Shown in pieces: positions 19,056 to 27,669 of a DNA stretch of 64,000 nt. Below the pieces are notes generated by a model. It saw only the letters and a list, made by a program, of their open reading frames with translations. It made no database searches and was not told the origin of the DNA. Both the position numbers and the translations under genes were made by a program. Source of the stretch: Gemmatimonas sp. (lineage in GTDB: Bacteria > Gemmatimonadota > Gemmatimonadetes > Longimicrobiales > Longimicrobiaceae); NCBI GenBank assembly GCA_009380025.1, contig WHSP01000003.1, forward strand, positions 1 to 64,000. The letters are read 5' to 3'. Within the stretch, counting starts at the first letter, position 1, and the number at the start of each line of letters is the position of its first letter.

Positions 19056-19161
19056 GATGAGCGGGAGCGGGCTGAAAAAGCCCCCTCCGGCAGTCACGCT
19101 CCTGATACTTCTGGTGCTCGTCGCAGCCCTCATTTGGTGGCTGGGCCGGCTCGGCGGTTGA
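19021..19161 (+). CDS. Small single-pass membrane protein (46 aa), coupled to lpxB
   Basis: Not in the ORF track. ATG 19021 opens a 46-residue frame: a basic N-terminus (MSLIRVRRERREMSG), 'LKKPPPAVTL', then a hydrophobic stretch 'LLILLVLVAALIWWL' and 'GRLGG'. An internal ATG at 19057, two nt after the oxidoreductase stop, would give 34 residues and is the more natural start. The TGA (19159-19161) overlaps the TTG start proposed for lpxB. A positive-inside N-terminus and one membrane span are what the sequence shows. Function is unknown. Confidence 0.55.
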   Translation: MSLIRVRRERREMSGSGLKKPPPAVTLLILLVLVAALIWWLGRLGG

Positions 19162-20312
19162 GCGAGAAGTCGATTCCAGATCGCTCAACCTCTGGACCCG
19201 TCATCTTCCTGTCCGTAGGCGAGCCGTCGGGAGATCTTCACGGTGCTGCAGTCGCCCGCGCTCTGAAGACGCGGATTGCAGGTGTTCGCCTGATCGGACT
19301 CGGCGGACCCGGCATGGCGGCAGAGGGCGTGGAGTTGCTTGCAGACCTCCATGAGCTCGCGGTGATGGGCTTCGTCGAGGTCTTATCTCGGCTTCCCTTC
19401 TTCCTTCGCCTGCGCAGAATGGTCTTCGGCGCCCTCGAACGGGAGCGCGTCGACCTGGTCATCCCGGTAGACTATCCCGGCTTCAACCTACGCCTCGCCC
19501 GCCACGCGCGACGCGTAGGGATCCCCGTCCTCTACTACATCGCGCCTCAGGTGTGGGCCTGGCACGCAAGCCGTGCGGCCGATCTGGCCAGAGATGCCGA
19601 CCGGATCGCCGTGATTCTCCCCTTCGAGGAAGACTTCCTGCGCGCTCACGGAGCGAACGTGGAGTTCGTTGGGCATCCCTTGCTCGATCGGCCAGCCCCA
19701 GACGGCGACCGCGAGGGGTGGGTGAAGGACCTGGGGCTCCTCCCCGAAAACCGGGTCCTGGCTCTCTTTCCGGGATCTCGGGCCCAGGAGATCGAGCGGC
19801 ACCTGGGAATCTTCTCGGCCGCTTCGGAGCTCGTTCAGAAGCGGAATCCTGAAGTCCGGGTGGTGGTCGGTGGCGCAACCGCGATTCCCGACAAGGCATA
19901 CGCGGCGAGCCCCTATCCCGTTTCCCGGGCTCCCGACCTCCTCCTTCGCCACGCCACGGCCGCACTGGTCAAATCGGGGACGACCACTCTGGAGGCAGCC
20001 CTCGCCGAAGTGCCCTTCGTCGTGGCCTATCGCATGAACCGCTTGACGTACCAGCTTGCCAGGCGAGTGGTTCGAGTGCCCCACATTGCGTTGGCAAACC
20101 TCGTTGCCGGTCGGCGGGTCGTCCCGGAGCTGGTGCAGGACGAAGTAACGGCGGACGCCATGGCGAGGGCGCTCGAACCGCTCTTGGATGAGAGCGATCC
20201 GGAACGGCGAGCGGTAGTGAGCGGGCTGCGCGAAGTCCGGTCTGCTCTCAAGCGAGGTGGGGCGGGGCCGCGCGTCGCAGATATCGCCGCCGAGCTTCTG
20301 GAGATCGCCTGA
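19158..20312 (+). CDS. lpxB: Lipid-A-disaccharide synthase LpxB
   Basis: GT19 enzyme that joins lipid X and UDP-diacylglucosamine. From TTG 19158 the product has about 384 residues. Family motifs are 'FLSVGEPSGDLHGAAVARAL' (N-terminus), 'YYIAPQVWAWHASRAADLA', 'ALFPGSRAQEIERHL' and 'ALVKSGTTTLEAAL'. The TTG overlaps the stop of the preceding micro-ORF; the ORF-track start at TTG 19134 is an alternative. No LpxH or LpxI hydrolase gene lies between lpxA and lpxB, so UDP-diacylglucosamine cleavage must be encoded elsewhere or by an unrecognised protein. Confidence 0.95.
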   Translation: MSEKSIPDRSTSGPVIFLSVGEPSGDLHGAAVARALKTRIAGVRLIGLGGPGMAAEGVELLADLHELAVMGFVEVLSRLPFFLRLRRMVFGALERERVDLVIPVDYPGFNLRLARHARRVGIPVLYYIAPQVWAWHASRAADLARDADRIAVILPFEEDFLRAHGANVEFVGHPLLDRPAPDGDREGWVKDLGLLPENRVLALFPGSRAQEIERHLGIFSAASELVQKRNPEVRVVVGGATAIPDKAYAASPYPVSRAPDLLLRHATAALVKSGTTTLEAALAEVPFVVAYRMNRLTYQLARRVVRVPHIALANLVAGRRVVPELVQDEVTADAMARALEPLLDESDPERRAVVSGLREVRSALKRGGAGPRVADIAAELLEIA

Positions 20313-20320
20313 GGGAAATC

Positions 20321-20992
20321 GTGCCGCTGCAACGAGCCGACTTGAAGGTCGCGCTGATCGCGGGTATGGGTGGCGCGGCGATGACCGGGCTCCTTCGGAC
20401 CGTGCGAACCGAGCTGATCCGGGGTGCTGACGTGGAGTCCGCGTACATGCCCCCCGGGAAGCCGGCAATCTACGTGCTTTGGCACGGCCGGCTTCTCCCC
20501 TGTGCTTTCCACTTCCGGGCGCATAAGCTTGCGACGCTGATCAGCCGCAACCGTGACGGTGACTACGTCACCCGGATGATCGAACGCTGGGGATACAAGG
20601 TGATCCGTGGGTCCAGCTCGCGCGGGGGGGCGGCCGCTCTCAAGACAATCACACAGGTGCTGGAGGCAGGAACCCCGGTAGCGCTCACGCCGGACGGGCC
20701 ACGAGGTCCGATGCAGCGGATGAAGGAGGGACCCCTCCACGCCGCGCGGCTGACCGGAGCCCCACTGGTCCCTGCGGCGGCGGGTGCGGTCCACGCCGCG
20801 TACTTCGGTAGATGGGATCGCTTCCTCGTGCCGACTCCATTCACCTGGGCCCCGGTCGCGCTCGATCAGCCGATCCACATTCCGCGAGATGCCGACGGAG
20901 AAGAGCTGGAACGCTATCGCAAGCTCGTCGAAGAGAGAATCAACGCGGTCACCCAGGCCGTCGACGAGGCCGCCCGTGCGCACCGCGGATAG
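20321..20992 (+). CDS. DUF374 lysophospholipid-type acyltransferase
   Basis: A 223-residue protein of the DUF374 family. Visible motifs are 'LWHGRLLPCAFHFRAHKL', 'SRNRDGDYVTRMIERWG', 'RGSSSRGGAAALKTI' and 'TPDGPRGPMQRMKEG', the last being the acyl-acceptor site typical of the group. DUF374 includes the LpxJ late acyltransferases of Campylobacterota, so a late acylation of Kdo-lipid A is a reasonable inference from this operon position. It starts at GTG 20321, 8 nt after lpxB. A hydrophobic N-terminal segment may tether it to the inner membrane. Confidence 0.85.
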   Translation: MPLQRADLKVALIAGMGGAAMTGLLRTVRTELIRGADVESAYMPPGKPAIYVLWHGRLLPCAFHFRAHKLATLISRNRDGDYVTRMIERWGYKVIRGSSSRGGAAALKTITQVLEAGTPVALTPDGPRGPMQRMKEGPLHAARLTGAPLVPAAAGAVHAAYFGRWDRFLVPTPFTWAPVALDQPIHIPRDADGEELERYRKLVEERINAVTQAVDEAARAHRG

Positions 20993-20993
20993 G

Positions 20994-22013
20994 GTGCGAA
21001 CGTGGGTGCCCCGATGGTGGGCCGGCGAAGGAGGAGTTGCGGGGGACGCGTTGAGCCTTCTTCTCGCCCCCGCGGAGTTCGCATTCAGGGGGTCACTTGC
21101 TGTCCGGAACCGACTCTTTGACTGGGGAGTTCTAGGGAGCGAAGCGGCGCCGATCCCGGTCATCAGTGTCGGCAACATCGCCGTTGGAGGGACGGGCAAG
21201 ACGCCCATAGCGGCGTGGCTCGCTGGTCGACTTCAGGCGGGGGGCAGGAGCCCAGCGGTCGTGTCCAGGGGATACGGACGGGACGAGATCGCCGTTCATG
21301 AGGAGCTGAATCCCTCGGTTCCAGTGTTCGTCGCGGCACGGCGAGCGAGGGCGGTGGCCGCCGCCGCGCGGGCCGGATCGGACTGCGCTGTCCTGGACGA
21401 TGGCTTTCAACATCGCTCGCTTCGTCGAGATTTCGATATCGTGCTCATCGCCGCCGAGCACTGGGGAGCGCCCCAGCGCCTGCTTCCGCGTGGGCCGTGG
21501 CGAGAGTCTCTGGCATCTCTGCGGCGCGCTGATTTCGTCCTCGTAACGAGAAAGAGCGCTGATGCGGCGTGCGGGAACGTGGTCGCAGATCGGCTGGTGA
21601 GCCGGGGTCTCGCTGAACAAGTCGGGGTAGCCCACGTCGCCACGACGCAACTCGTTCCACTCGATTCGCCGAAGGCTCCAGCAGACCCGGGCGACTTCCT
21701 GCGTGGCCGTTCGATCCTGGTGGTCACTGCGATCGCGGATCCGGGCCCTCTCCTGGCGGAGGTTCGACGAGCCGGAGCCGAAGCGGAGTTTCTCGGCTAC
21801 CCGGACCACTACGAGTTCGCTCCGGCCGACGTCCGGCGAATCCGCGCTCGCGCCGCCGGTCGTCCCGTCGTCGTCACGCGAAAAGAGGCGGTGAAGCTTC
21901 GACGTCTATCCGACCTTCCTCCGGTGTATGTCCTCGACCAGGAGGTACGAATGGAGCGCGGTGAGCAAGAGCTCGAGGCCGCTCTGCGACGCGCCTTGGC
22001 GGCGCAAGAATGA
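20994..22013 (+). CDS. lpxK: Tetraacyldisaccharide 4'-kinase LpxK
   Basis: Phosphorylates the 4' position of the lipid A disaccharide. The product of about 339 residues has 'PIPVISVGNIAVGGTGKTP' with the P-loop, 'VVSRGYGRD' and 'CAVLDDGFQHRSLRRDFDIV', all diagnostic of LpxK. The ORF track starts inside the upstream acyltransferase (20784). GTG 20994 lies 1 nt beyond that gene's stop; GTG 20976 and 21006 are alternatives. The stop overlaps nadB (ATGA). Last recognisable lipid A gene of the operon. Confidence 0.93.
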   Translation: MRTWVPRWWAGEGGVAGDALSLLLAPAEFAFRGSLAVRNRLFDWGVLGSEAAPIPVISVGNIAVGGTGKTPIAAWLAGRLQAGGRSPAVVSRGYGRDEIAVHEELNPSVPVFVAARRARAVAAAARAGSDCAVLDDGFQHRSLRRDFDIVLIAAEHWGAPQRLLPRGPWRESLASLRRADFVLVTRKSADAACGNVVADRLVSRGLAEQVGVAHVATTQLVPLDSPKAPADPGDFLRGRSILVVTAIADPGPLLAEVRRAGAEAEFLGYPDHYEFAPADVRRIRARAAGRPVVVTRKEAVKLRRLSDLPPVYVLDQEVRMERGEQELEAALRRALAAQE

Positions 22014-23578
22014 CTGACGAAGTCGACGTCCTCGTTCTGGGCAGCGGTATCGCGGGCCTCTTCTTCGCTCTGCACGCGTCGAGTTTCGGCCGCGTCGCCG
22101 TCGTGACGAAGAAGGAGCGACCGGAGTCGAACACGAACTACGCCCAGGGAGGCATTGCCGCTGCTCTAGCCCCGGACGACTCGCCCGAGCTCCACGCCCG
22201 CGACACCCACAACGCCGGCGCTGGCCTCTGCCACGGCGACGCGGTAACTGCGCTCGTGACCGAGGGCCCCCGTCGTGTGCGGGAGCTGATCGAGCTCGGT
22301 GCCACCTTCTCGGGCGGCGCTGATCTATCGTTGGGCAGGGAAGGGGGGCACTCGCGGCGGCGAATCGTTCACGCTGCGGATCTGACCGGCCGAGAGGTAG
22401 AGAGGGCCCTGCTGGACGCCGTGGCCGCCGAGCCCAACATCGAAATACACGAAAACCAGATGGCCGTGGACCTCCTCATTGGCGACGCTCGAGTGGAGGA
22501 GCCTCGCTGCGTCGGTGCCATGGTCCTCGCCGAGGACGGAAGTGGGCTGACAGAGGTCCGGTCGCGTGTGGTCATGATGGCCACCGGCGGATCCGGGCAG
22601 GTCTACGCCCACACGACGAATCCGCCGATCGCAACCGGCGATGGGCTCGCGATGGCGTATCGAGCCGGTGCCAAGATCGCGAACATGGAGTTCATCCAGT
22701 TCCATCCGACCGCTCTGTATCCGGCAGGGGATCGAGCGTTCCTGATCAGCGAAGCCGTTCGCGGCGAGGGCGCCGTCTTGTTGAAGCAGGACGGGACGCC
22801 CTTCATGGACCGATATCACCCTCTCGGCTCGCTCGCCCCCCGCGACGTGGTCGCCCTGGCGATCGACCGCGAGCTCAAGCAATCCGGTGACGATTTCGTC
22901 CTCCTCGACTGCTCGCCCATCGCCGAGCAGGAGATCCGGCGCCACTTCCCCAATATCCTGGCGGAGACTTCCGCCCGGGGCATCGACATGCTGAACGAAC
23001 CGATCCCCGTCGTGCCGGCGGCACACTACGCTTGCGGCGGAATTCTGACAGACACTCACGGTCGCACGTCACTGCCTGGACTCTGCGCGGTTGGAGAGGT
23101 CGCCTGCACGGGCGTTCACGGCGCCAACCGTCTCGCGTCCAATTCCCTCCTCGAGGCCCTGGTCTTCGCGGCCCGGACCGCGGCGCGCATCGGGCCGAAC
23201 CTTGCCGCTGCCCCGCACCGAAAGGGTACCCCCGTTCGTCGTGAGATCGGATTCGGTGGCCAGTGCGTCGACACCAGCCCCCAACGTGCTGAGCTACGCC
23301 GCTTGATGTGGGACCTTGTCGGCATCGTCCGAACCGACGGCCGCTTGCGAGAGGCTTCCCAGTCGCTTTCCGATCTCGCCTTGCGGGTTCGCGAGCTCAC
23401 CCGTGACGCTGAGCTCACGCCCGACCTGCTCGAGCTCCGAAACCTCATCCAGGCCGCTGCGATCATCGTCATCTCGTCCCAGGGACGGCTGGAGAGCCGT
23501 GGTCTCAATTTCAACCTGGATCATCCCTTCCGGAACAATGAACGGTTCCTCCGCGATACCGTGATCAGCTCGCGATGA
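22010..23578 (+). CDS. nadB: L-aspartate oxidase NadB
   Basis: Flavoenzyme converting aspartate to iminoaspartate for NAD synthesis. The 522 residues show the FAD-binding 'VLVLGSGIAGLFFALHA', the family's 'NTNYAQGGIAAAL', 'MATGGSGQVYAHTTNP', 'EFIQFHPTALY' and 'GVHGANRLASNSLLEALVF'. nadA and nadC are not in the window. The ATG overlaps the lpxK stop and the stop overlaps rlmH, so it is embedded in the long plus-strand operon. Confidence 0.95.
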   Translation: MTDEVDVLVLGSGIAGLFFALHASSFGRVAVVTKKERPESNTNYAQGGIAAALAPDDSPELHARDTHNAGAGLCHGDAVTALVTEGPRRVRELIELGATFSGGADLSLGREGGHSRRRIVHAADLTGREVERALLDAVAAEPNIEIHENQMAVDLLIGDARVEEPRCVGAMVLAEDGSGLTEVRSRVVMMATGGSGQVYAHTTNPPIATGDGLAMAYRAGAKIANMEFIQFHPTALYPAGDRAFLISEAVRGEGAVLLKQDGTPFMDRYHPLGSLAPRDVVALAIDRELKQSGDDFVLLDCSPIAEQEIRRHFPNILAETSARGIDMLNEPIPVVPAAHYACGGILTDTHGRTSLPGLCAVGEVACTGVHGANRLASNSLLEALVFAARTAARIGPNLAAAPHRKGTPVRREIGFGGQCVDTSPQRAELRRLMWDLVGIVRTDGRLREASQSLSDLALRVRELTRDAELTPDLLELRNLIQAAAIIVISSQGRLESRGLNFNLDHPFRNNERFLRDTVISSR

Positions 23579-24048
23579 AGGTCACAATCGTGTGCGTCGG
23601 AAGACCGAGGAGAACCTTGGCAGAGGCGATCGAGACCTACGAGGGTCGAGTCGCACGGTACTTCGATTTCGAGACCGCCGAAGTGAAGGAATCGCCCGGG
23701 CGCGGCCGGGCGGCCGAGCAGGTGGTTCGTGACGAAGGGGAACGGCTACTTGCGCGCGTTCCGCCACAGCACGAGCTTATCGGATTACACCGTCCCGGTA
23801 AGGCGTGGAGCTCGGAGCAGCTCGCACGACACCTCGCTGAGGCCGCGCTGCGAAGTGCGGCTGGTGTGAGCTTTGTCATCGGTGGCGCCTATGGTCTCTC
23901 CGACGAGGTGTTGAACCGTGCCGGGCACTTGTTGTCCCTGTCCGCAATGACGCTACCCCACGAGATGGCTCGATTGGTGTTGGCCGAGCAGATCTATCGC
24001 GCCGGGTCGATCAACCGCGGCGAGCCGTATCACAAGGGGCTGGCCTGA
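23575..24048 (+). CDS. rlmH: 23S rRNA pseudouridine-1915 N3-methyltransferase RlmH
   Basis: SPOUT-fold methyltransferase acting on helix 69 of 23S rRNA. The 157-residue length is standard. The knot region carries 'VSFVIGGAYGLSDEVLNRA', 'LSLSAMTLPHEMARLVLAEQ' and the C-terminal 'YRAGSINRGEPYHKG'. Its ATG overlaps the nadB stop by 4 nt. The 226 nt that follow, before bshC, contain no convincing gene. Confidence 0.96.
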   Translation: MKVTIVCVGRPRRTLAEAIETYEGRVARYFDFETAEVKESPGRGRAAEQVVRDEGERLLARVPPQHELIGLHRPGKAWSSEQLARHLAEAALRSAAGVSFVIGGAYGLSDEVLNRAGHLLSLSAMTLPHEMARLVLAEQIYRAGSINRGEPYHKGLA

Positions 24049-24274
24049 TGATGTGTCTACGAGGCGCACTGGGATCGCCCGCAGAGGGTGGCGGGGGGAG
24101 CTGCCGGCGTCGCGATCGTTGCGGGCCCGGATCCGTATTCCTGCCGTGGCGCGCACCTGAGGTGGCGAGTCGTGGTGGTTACCAGGTCCACCGGTGAGTA
24201 CGTCGCCATGCGAACCAGGCCCGTGTGCTCTGCGGAGCGCCGCTGCTTCGATCGAGCGTGGAGCGGGTGAGGCA

Positions 24275-25897
24275 TTGCAACGGCCGCTGGTGAAGCCTCT
24301 CGTTCGGCAGCAGTCCTTTGGTGGCTCTCCCCTCGTCCGTGCCTATCTCGCCGGCGAACCAAACGCCCTATCCTTCTACGCCGGCCCTCCCTACGAGCTG
24401 GCGACCTTCCGCAGAAAGCTGGGCGAGCTCAATCGACGCTTCGGACCGAAGGAGCGTGAGCTGGCGGCTTCCGCACTCAAGCCGGCTTCGTCAAGCGGAA
24501 AGGAACGCCTCGCGCGATTCGTGACCGAGGGTGGCGCGATGGTCACCACTGGCCAGCAGGCCGGCTTCCTTACCGGGCCGCTCTACACGATCCACAAGGC
24601 TGCATCCGCCGTCGCCCTGGCGGAGCACCTCGAACACAAGCTGGGCATCCTGGTCCTTCCCGTTTTCTGGGTAGCCAGCGAGGACCACGACTGGGGCGAA
24701 GTGAACAGCACCGTTCTCCTCGACCATCGTGGCCGCCTCAGGCGAGTCGAGCTCGAGAGCACTGACCCGCGCCCTCTGCCGATGAGCGACCGCGCCATCG
24801 AAGGGGATCTGGACGAGCTCTTGCCTCATATTGCTCAAACAGTTGGTGCAACCAGATATAACAGCGACTATATCGAGCGGATTCTAGACCTCTATCGGAC
24901 TCCCGGAGCTTCGGTCGCGGGCGCATTCGGAGAGGCGATCGAGCTCCTGTTCAGCGGGACGGACCTGATGTTGGCGGATGCGACTGATCCGGCGATCAAG
25001 AGTGCTTCGCTGGACGTCCTGAAGGGAGCGATGGTCGATGCCGAGGAGCATGAAGGCCGGCTCGAGCGACGCACGAAGGAACTGGAGAAATCGGGATACG
25101 GGCCGCAGGTGAAGGTGCTCGGCGACGGCACGAACGTGTTCTACAGGATGGACTCCGGAAGGCACCGTCTCTACCGACAGGGGTCGGACTTCGTGGTTCG
25201 GGAGCGGCGAGAGACGCTGGCGAGGGAAGATCTCCTGACGAAGCTGGCCGCCGAGCCGGAGCTATTCAGCCCAAATGTTCTTCTTCGGCCGGTCGTCGAG
25301 AGTGCGGCTTTCCCGACGCTCGCCTACGTTGGGGGACCCTCCGAGATCGCATACCTCGCCCAGGCTTCGACGCTCTTTGAAGCATACGGGATGCTACCAC
25401 CAGTGGCGGTGCCTCGCTTTTCGGCGCTCGTCATCGAGCCGGGTGTGGAACGTCTTCTGGACGACCTCGAGGTGACGATCGACGAGATCCGTAGACCGCG
25501 CGACGAACTGGTGGAACAGCTCGCACAACGGGAGGTTCCGAAGCCGTTGGGCGGGGCATTACGGCTACTGCGAGAGAATCTGGCAGCGGACTTCGAACGC
25601 CTGATCGAGGAGGCTCGGGAGCTGGATCCGACACTCGACGGAGCGCTCGGATCGATCCGGAACTCGGAACTCGCCTGGGCGGGACGCGCAGAGCGCAAGA
25701 TCGTCAGGGCAATCAAGCGGAGCGAGCGGATATCGCTCGATCAACTGGACCGGTTGTTGAACTCGCTCTGGCCCAACGGCCGCGCCCAGGAGCGAGTGCT
25801 GAACATTCTACCCTACCTCGGCCGCTACGGCCGTCACTTCTTGCGGGAGCTCGAACGCTCGATCCGGGATCACTGGCGCCTGCCAGACGGATCTTGA
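24275..25897 (+). CDS. bshC: Putative cysteine ligase BshC (bacillithiol synthesis)
   Basis: BshC adds cysteine to GlcN-malate in the last step of bacillithiol synthesis. From TTG 24275 (after 'gggtgagg') the product is about 540 residues, matching the family's usual size; the ORF-track GTG at 24194 would add 27 atypical residues. Motifs are 'VTTGQQAGFLTGPLYTIHKA' (the Rossmann-like core signature), 'PVFWVASEDHDWGEVNS' and 'YVGGPSEIAYLAQ'. A coiled-coil region precedes the C-terminus (about residues 430-500). bshA and bshB are not in the window. Confidence 0.92.
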   Translation: MQRPLVKPLVRQQSFGGSPLVRAYLAGEPNALSFYAGPPYELATFRRKLGELNRRFGPKERELAASALKPASSSGKERLARFVTEGGAMVTTGQQAGFLTGPLYTIHKAASAVALAEHLEHKLGILVLPVFWVASEDHDWGEVNSTVLLDHRGRLRRVELESTDPRPLPMSDRAIEGDLDELLPHIAQTVGATRYNSDYIERILDLYRTPGASVAGAFGEAIELLFSGTDLMLADATDPAIKSASLDVLKGAMVDAEEHEGRLERRTKELEKSGYGPQVKVLGDGTNVFYRMDSGRHRLYRQGSDFVVRERRETLAREDLLTKLAAEPELFSPNVLLRPVVESAAFPTLAYVGGPSEIAYLAQASTLFEAYGMLPPVAVPRFSALVIEPGVERLLDDLEVTIDEIRRPRDELVEQLAQREVPKPLGGALRLLRENLAADFERLIEEARELDPTLDGALGSIRNSELAWAGRAERKIVRAIKRSERISLDQLDRLLNSLWPNGRAQERVLNILPYLGRYGRHFLRELERSIRDHWRLPDGS

Positions 25898-25949
25898 GGC
25901 TCCGGCCCGCCACCGGCGTGGGGTGTTCTCAGCACGGACATCCACGCCT

Positions 25950-27596
25950 ATGACGATCACTTCCGAGGAGACCACGAAGGACGGAAATCGAGGCGGGGAG
26001 GGGAAGAGCTCTTCCTCCCTCGTAGCAGCTGGCATCCTACTGAGTCGGCTGTCGGGTCTGGTTCGTGAAGGGGTCTTCTCCAACTATTTCGGGACGTCTC
26101 TGTATGCCGACGTCTTCCGCGCCGCGGTGCGGATGCCGAACTCCCTCCAGAACCTTCTCGGCGAAGGAACTCTCAGCGCGTCCTTCATCCCCGTCTATTC
26201 GGAGCTCCTGGAACAGGGCCGGGAAGAGGAGGCAGGAAAGACGGCCGGCGCGATTCTCGGGCTCCTGACGGCCGCTGCCGCGGCGCTTGCCTTGATCGGC
26301 ATCGCCCTCGCGCCGGTGCTCGTCAGGATACTCTCCCCCGGTTTCGAGGGGGAGCGGAGAACCCTGGCCATCGAAGCGGTCCGCATCATCTTCCCGATGA
26401 CCGGGTTTCTGGTTCTCGCGGCCTGGGCACTGGGAGTCTTGAACAGTCATCGGAAGTTTTTCCTGCCTTACGTCGCGCCCGTACTGTGGAACGGGGCGAT
26501 GATCGCGACCCTCTTCCTCCTGGGTGGCGAGCTGTCGCTGAATCGGCTGGTCATCGCCCTGTGTTGGGGCGCCCTCGTCGGAGGGATACTCCAGTTTGCG
26601 ATTCAGCTGCCGTCCGTGCTGCGCCTCGAGCGTCGATTGCGTCCATCGTTCAACCTGGGGCTGCCGCCGGTTCGCGAGGCGGTGCAGAATGCCGGGCCGG
26701 CGATTGTGGGGCGTGGTGTCGTCCAACTGAGCGGCTACCTCGATCTCATCCTCGCAAGTCTCCTCGCAGCCGGAGCCGTCGCGACGATCGGGTACGCCCA
26801 GACGCTCTACATGCTGCCCGTCAGCCTCTTCGGCATGTCCGTCGCCGCGGCTGAGTTGCCGGAGCTGTCGCGCCAGCGATCGGGCAGCACCGAGGAGCTG
26901 CGCGCCCGAACCGTCGCGGGGCTGGAACGAATCGCATTCTACGTGGTTCCGTCTCTCGTCGCCTTCGTGGCCCTCGGCGACGTGATCGTCGCCGCCCTCT
27001 ATCAGCGCGGCGAGTTCGAACGAACCGATACGCTGCTCGTCTACTTTACGCTCCTCGGGTTCTCGATCGGACTGATCGCCTCGACTGCCACCCGGCTATT
27101 CTCTTCGACGTTCTTCGCGCTCCGCGACACCCGAACACCCGCGCGATTCGCCATCCTTCGGGTGATCATCGCTGGGACGCTCGGCTTCGTTCTGATGGTT
27201 CAGTTCGAGTCGCTCGAGTTGTTGGGCGTGGGCCCGGGCGTCTTCGGAAACATCACGCTTGAAGGGCGATCGCTTGGAGCAGTAGGGCTGGCGACGGGCT
27301 CGGGCATCGCCGCCTGGGTCGAGTGGACGATGCTTCGCCGGCGCCTGCGACAGCGAATCGGCCCCGTCGGCGCCCGACTCCCAAAGGTGGCGCGTATGTT
27401 CGCCGCCGGGCTCGCCGCAGCGTGCGCAGGGTGGGGGATCCGGCTGCTGGTTGAAGGCCTGTCGCCCATACTTCAGGCCGCATTCATCTTGACCGCGTTT
27501 GGTGTGGTCTATTTCGCCGTCGCGGCTCTGCTGGGGCTCGCCGAAGCCAGGACGCTGATGTCCCGCGTCGCAGCGATGGCCAGGCGCAAAACGTGA
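25950..27596 (+). CDS. murJ: Lipid II flippase MurJ
   Basis: MOP-superfamily exporter that flips lipid II across the inner membrane. The 548-residue product has about 14 membrane segments and the family signatures 'SGLVREGVFSNYFGTSLYAD', 'RMPNSLQNLLGEGTLSASFI' and 'PVSLFGMSVAAAELPELS'. ATG 25950 precedes a short polar, Ser-rich N-terminus; GTG 25923 is an alternative. It lies between bshC and uvrC and close to ddl, another peptidoglycan gene. Confidence 0.95.
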   Translation: MTITSEETTKDGNRGGEGKSSSSLVAAGILLSRLSGLVREGVFSNYFGTSLYADVFRAAVRMPNSLQNLLGEGTLSASFIPVYSELLEQGREEEAGKTAGAILGLLTAAAAALALIGIALAPVLVRILSPGFEGERRTLAIEAVRIIFPMTGFLVLAAWALGVLNSHRKFFLPYVAPVLWNGAMIATLFLLGGELSLNRLVIALCWGALVGGILQFAIQLPSVLRLERRLRPSFNLGLPPVREAVQNAGPAIVGRGVVQLSGYLDLILASLLAAGAVATIGYAQTLYMLPVSLFGMSVAAAELPELSRQRSGSTEELRARTVAGLERIAFYVVPSLVAFVALGDVIVAALYQRGEFERTDTLLVYFTLLGFSIGLIASTATRLFSSTFFALRDTRTPARFAILRVIIAGTLGFVLMVQFESLELLGVGPGVFGNITLEGRSLGAVGLATGSGIAAWVEWTMLRRRLRQRIGPVGARLPKVARMFAAGLAAACAGWGIRLLVEGLSPILQAAFILTAFGVVYFAVAALLGLAEARTLMSRVAAMARRKT

Positions 27597-27669
27597 GACA
27601 ACGAAGTCGCTGCGGGGTACCAAGAACGAGAAAGTCGTGCGATCCACCAGCCTGCGGTCTCCCTCTGGA

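Noticed and set aside
24049-24274. Gene or pseudogene between rlmH and bshC
   Set aside because: No frame shows recognisable family sequence; the bshC frame is open upstream but atypical in composition.
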